Source: Paracyclopina nana
Lineage: Eukaryota > Arthropoda > Copepoda > Cyclopoida > Cyclopettidae
Length of the DNA stretch: 64,000 nucleotides
Assembly (NCBI GenBank): GCA_019096065.1
Contig: JAGUCH010000005.1
Coordinates: forward strand, 4,216,001-4,280,000
Direction: 5' to 3'
Part shown: one piece after another, positions 63,909 through 64,000 of the stretch
How positions within the stretch are numbered: position 1 is the stretch's first letter
Layout: every line of letters begins with the position of its first letter
Notes under the pieces: model-generated
The model's input: only the letters and a program-made list of their open reading frames with translations
The model's database searches: none
Told to the model about the DNA's origin: nothing
Program-made: the position numbers and the translations under genes

Positions 63909-64000
63909 ATGGGTTGCGTCTACAGCCAAGACCAGCAGAGGTCGAACAAAAGGCGGCATCAGTACGCAGTGCAGCAGGCTCAGCCGCAAATTCCGAGGCC
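63909..64000 (+). CDS. N-terminus of a predicted dually acylated protein (partial, runs off window)
   Basis: The ATG at 63909 in context GTGCCATGG (good for initiation) opens MGCVYSQDQQRSNKRRHQYA and stays open to the last base. Gly2 with Cys3 and Ser6 is the classic signal for N-myristoylation with adjacent palmitoylation, as in Src-family kinases and other membrane-tethered signalling proteins; the Arg/Lys-rich stretch that follows would help membrane binding. The rest of the protein is outside the window, so no family can be assigned. Confidence 0.5.
   Translation, partial: MGCVYSQDQQRSNKRRHQYAVQQAQPQIPR

Overview
The window looks like protostome animal nuclear DNA, most probably from an arthropod. 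Coding exons are separated by GT-AG introns, many only 53-70 bp long. One gene encodes a glutamate-gated chloride channel, a receptor class restricted to protostomes. The intergenic DNA is AT-rich and full of small inverted-repeat transposons. No bacterial operon, CRISPR array or rRNA was seen. I cannot name the species. All gene models were spliced by eye, using matching intron phases and family motifs.

Left part (1-24 kb) is gene-dense. A single-exon type II glycosyltransferase of family GT92 lies at 5.5-7.3 kb (+). A three-exon RPGR-like gene follows at 9.1-11.5 kb (-), with an RCC1 propeller, an acidic tail and a CaaX prenylation box. A four-exon amidohydrolase of bacterial type is at 13.1-14.5 kb (+). 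It meets, tail to tail with 248 bp between stop codons, a 15-exon gene for a secreted or membrane-anchored multi-CUB protein at 14.8-23.2 kb (-).

Middle part (24-46 kb): a fold-back element at 25.2-25.9 kb, a short spliced transcript candidate at 29.8-30.1 kb, a two-exon gene for a 1,379-residue secreted Thr/Ser/Pro-rich protein at 33.0-37.6 kb (+), and the 3' part of a glutamate-gated chloride channel gene at 40.1-46.3 kb (-). The channel has two tandem copies of its exon 3 whose phases make them mutually exclusive, and unusual residues in transmembrane helix M3. The 5' exons of the channel were not found.

Right part (46-64 kb) is gene-poor and rich in repeats. It holds palindromic MITEs with 3-bp target duplications, a nested cluster at 58.2-61.4 kb that includes a hAT-like insert with an 8-bp target duplication, a second fold-back element at 57.4-58.0 kb, a five-copy repeat block at 61.6-62.4 kb and a tRNA-derived promoter at 56.6 kb. 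The last 92 bases open a new (+) reading frame whose N-terminus has a myristoylation/palmitoylation motif.

The genes do not form one pathway. Several act at the cell surface or in the secretory route (GT92, CUB protein, mucin-like protein, channel), and RPGR is a ciliary protein.
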